Source: Rhabdothermincola sediminis | GTDB lineage: Bacteria > Actinomycetota > Acidimicrobiia > Acidimicrobiales > Acidimicrobilacustridaceae | Assembly: GCF_014805525.1 (NCBI RefSeq) | Contig: NZ_JACFSZ010000015.1 | Span: 35,359-99,358, forward strand | Length of the DNA stretch: 64,000 bases | Direction of reading: 5' to 3' | Shown here: positions 62,285-64,000 of the stretch, one piece after another | How positions within the stretch are numbered: the first letter of the stretch is position 1 | Layout: each line of letters begins with the position of its first letter | Made by a program: the position numbers and the translations under genes | Notes under the pieces: generated by a model | The model's database searches: none | What the model was told of the DNA's origin: nothing | Seen by the model: the letters and a program-made list of their open reading frames with translations, nothing else

Positions 62285-63679
62285 TCAGGACGCGGGGGTG
62301 CCGAGCAGGGCGTCGACGCTCGTGGGGAAGACCGGAAGGGGATCGGCGGCGGGGCCGGTGGCAGCAGCCCGCACACGCTCGACGTGCTCGTCGAGCAGGG
62401 TGCCGATGGTGTCGAGAACGCGGTCGTATTCGGGCTCACTGATCGGGTCGAAGCCGTGGGCGAACAGCGACTGGTTGCGGGTCGCGAGGGCGCCGAGCAG
62501 GACCTCCCGCCGTTCGGCGTATGCAGTGGCGAGATCGACCAGGGTCGGGTCCGTGCCCTCGGTCGGGGTGGCACCGTGTCCCATGGCGGTGCCACTCGCG
62601 GCGGCGGCGAGGCCGGCGAGGAGTTCCCATGCCTGCACGGCGGCGAGGCGCACCTTGTCCTGTCGATCCCGGTTGGCGTCGAGGCGGTCGGCCTCGGCCG
62701 GGAGCCAGACCCGTACCCGCTCGACGTCCACGTCCCCCGTGCGGATGCCGAAGCCTCGCCACAGCGCGATTTGCGCGGTGAGCTCGAACGCCCGGTACAG
62801 GCGCCCGACGGCATCGTCGAAGCGGCTGTCAGCCGCCCGGCGGGCGGCGTTGGCGAGCAGGTCCTCGACCGGTTCGAACCCGTGGACGGGCAGGCCGCAG
62901 TCGATGGTGTGGCCATCCAGCTCGACGTGCTTCGGTGGCTCCTGGCCCGCCGGCAGGTCGCTGCGGAGCACGTGAGCAGCCCGGATGAGGCGCTTGAGCG
63001 CCAGCAGGTAGGTGGTGTAGGGGCCTCCGAGCTGATCGAGGAGCTGGTACGCCTGGGCGAGATCCCACCGGTCCCAGGCGTCGAAGGCTTGGCAGAGATT
63101 GGCGACCTTGTCGAGACGGTCGGTGTGCTCGGTGGAGAGCACGGCTTCGGAGAGCACCCGCCGGACGACCTCGGCAGCATCCCTGTAGGCGAATCGGGCC
63201 AGCGCTTGGGGGATGAGGATCTCCTCGAGGCGACGGACCTGCAACGCTTCGAGCTGCACCCGGCGGGTGTTCTGCCCCGTGGTGACCTTCGTCAGATCGG
63301 GACGCGGGCCGGTCGTGACCAGCAGGGATCCGCCGGCGTCCAGCACGGCCAACGCCAGCCCGACCGTCATCGACTTGCTTCCACCCGTGTAGTCGCCTTC
63401 GATTTCGATGGCGGAGCGTGCGGCGGCGCACTCGTCGTCGATAGCGGTGCGAGTGGTTTCGTAGACCGCGTCGAGATGGTCAACTGGCGCGGTCACACAG
63501 CGTGCTCCCTGTTTGCCGGGCTCGGGTTCCTCGGCCAGGCCGAGTTCCGCCATCAATTGCCGGGCCACCGTCTCCGACTGCTGTGAGCAGAGGAACACCA
63601 CCCGCTCGGGCTTACGGGTCCGGATCGCAGTTCGTAGGGGTTCGGGGGATCCGCCGACCGATAGGACCAGCAGCTTCAT
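62285..63679 (-). CDS. Cas02710-type CARF-HEPN protein (CRISPR-associated, Csm6-like)
   Basis: A 464-residue protein of the TIGR02710/Cas02710 family as I recognise it. The N-terminal CARF domain begins KLLVLSVGGSPEPLRTAI (residues 2-19) and contains EGDYTGGSKSMTVGLALAVL (95-114), the ligand-loop signature of cyclic-oligoadenylate sensors. The C-terminal helical part ends with a HEPN-type R-x6-H motif, RNQSLFAH (401-408), expected to be the RNase site. Such proteins act beside type III CRISPR effectors. ATG 63679 is used because GGAGG lies 9 bases upstream; GTG 63688 is possible. No frame damage is seen. No other cas gene or array lies in the window, and an IS630 end sits just upstream. Confidence 0.78.
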   Translation of the reverse strand: MKLLVLSVGGSPEPLRTAIRTRKPERVVFLCSQQSETVARQLMAELGLAEEPEPGKQGARCVTAPVDHLDAVYETTRTAIDDECAAARSAIEIEGDYTGGSKSMTVGLALAVLDAGGSLLVTTGPRPDLTKVTTGQNTRRVQLEALQVRRLEEILIPQALARFAYRDAAEVVRRVLSEAVLSTEHTDRLDKVANLCQAFDAWDRWDLAQAYQLLDQLGGPYTTYLLALKRLIRAAHVLRSDLPAGQEPPKHVELDGHTIDCGLPVHGFEPVEDLLANAARRAADSRFDDAVGRLYRAFELTAQIALWRGFGIRTGDVDVERVRVWLPAEADRLDANRDRQDKVRLAAVQAWELLAGLAAAASGTAMGHGATPTEGTDPTLVDLATAYAERREVLLGALATRNQSLFAHGFDPISEPEYDRVLDTIGTLLDEHVERVRAAATGPAADPLPVFPTSVDALLGTPAS

Positions 63680-63693
63680 CGGGCGCACCCTCC

Positions 63694-64000
63694 TAGTGTC
63701 CTGTCAGGTTGAAGCGCCGTCATATTCGGTGTTGGTGACTGCGGTGCAGTAGCGGGCGAGTTTGTCGAGGATCTCGTCTGCGGTCTTGGTCCACACGAAC
63801 GGGGTCGGGTTCTCGTTCCAGTGTTCGACCCAGGCGGTGATGTCGGCGGCGAGGTCGGCGACGGAGTCGTGGGCGGAGCGCTGCAGCTTCTTGGTGGTCA
63901 GCGCGGAGAACCAGCGCTCGACGAGGTTCATCCAGGACCCGTAGGTGGGCGTGAAGTGGAAGTGGAACCGTCGGTGACGCAGCAGCCACTTGTGCACGGC
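63694..64000 (-). mobile_element. IS630-family insertion sequence, one end (continues past window edge)
   Basis: The element end is probably at about 63694-63696, in CCTAGTGTCCTGTCAGG: IS630 elements insert at TA, often within CTAG, and CTAG is at 63692-63695. The transposase stop lies about 10 bases inside. The other end is outside the window, so the terminal inverted repeat and the target duplication cannot be compared. Confidence 0.6.
63704..64000 (-). CDS. IS630-family transposase, C-terminal fragment (cut by window edge)
   Basis: 99 codons of a DDE-superfamily transposase, open at the right edge. FHFHFTPTYGSWMNLVERWFSALTTKKLQR carries the last catalytic acid (the Glu of NLVERWF) in the IS630 pattern, followed by the ADITAWVEHWNENPTPFVWTKTADEIL tail typical of the family. 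No lesion is visible in this part. Confidence 0.85.
   Translation of the reverse strand, partial: AVHKWLLRHRRFHFHFTPTYGSWMNLVERWFSALTTKKLQRSAHDSVADLAADITAWVEHWNENPTPFVWTKTADEILDKLARYCTAVTNTEYDGAST

Noticed and set aside
1..64000. CRISPR array search prompted by the CARF-HEPN gene
   Set aside because: No series of regularly spaced short direct repeats was seen; the only clear tandem repeat is protein-coding (23850-24969).

Overview
The window is GC-rich DNA of an actinobacterium, most likely from the class Acidimicrobiia (inference from gene style, not from a search). Signs are the very high GC, frequent GTG and some TTG starts, an actinobacterial-type glycyl-tRNA synthetase, a Thr-rich secreted protein, a Tad pilus locus, and many starts that lie 6-8 nt after a TAnnnT -10 hexamer (probable leaderless mRNAs). 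Operon genes are commonly joined by ATGA or GTGA overlaps; I used both patterns to choose starts.

Layout. 1-6.4 kb: a partial LarA-like gene, a zinc dehydrogenase and a fatty acyl-CoA reductase-HAD fusion, divergent from a TetR regulator; then a YihY/BrkB membrane protein and an SMP-30 lactonase. 6.5-9 kb: divergent ddl and murF (D-Ala-D-Ala synthesis and use). 9-19.7 kb: an exopolysaccharide locus (BY-kinase, polymerase, flippase on +; three GT4 glycosyltransferases, two PAPS sulfotransferases and the initiating sugar-phosphate transferase on -), followed by an MFS exporter and a secreted sulfatase fused to beta/Fn3/repeat domains but broken by two opposite frameshifts. 25-33 kb: a Tad/Flp pilus locus (tadG, tadE x2, pilin-like, tadC, tadB, cpaF, cpaE, cpaB), split by an enoyl-CoA hydratase gene. 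33-60 kb: mostly housekeeping genes: phoH-ybeY-corC-era, a damaged dinG helicase, uppS-recO, RDD protein, glyS, ppdK, dnaG-rpoD, tRNA-Asn, tRNA-Ile2, a two-domain kinase, a P-type ATPase with a tiny coupled membrane protein, an inositol phosphatase and a NUDIX hydrolase.

From tRNA-Val (60.45 kb) to the right edge the DNA is accessory: a 537-bp stretch with no recognisable gene, a DUF808/YedI gene split by an IS110-family transposase remnant, an intact-looking Cas02710-type CARF-HEPN protein, and the end of an IS630-family element beginning a few bases upstream of that gene's ribosome binding site. No CRISPR array or other cas gene is visible.

The points most worth following are the CARF-HEPN gene beside the IS630 end, the possible sulfated-exopolysaccharide locus, the doubly damaged dinG, the small membrane protein coupled to the P-type ATPase, and the recurring leaderless promoter arrangement.
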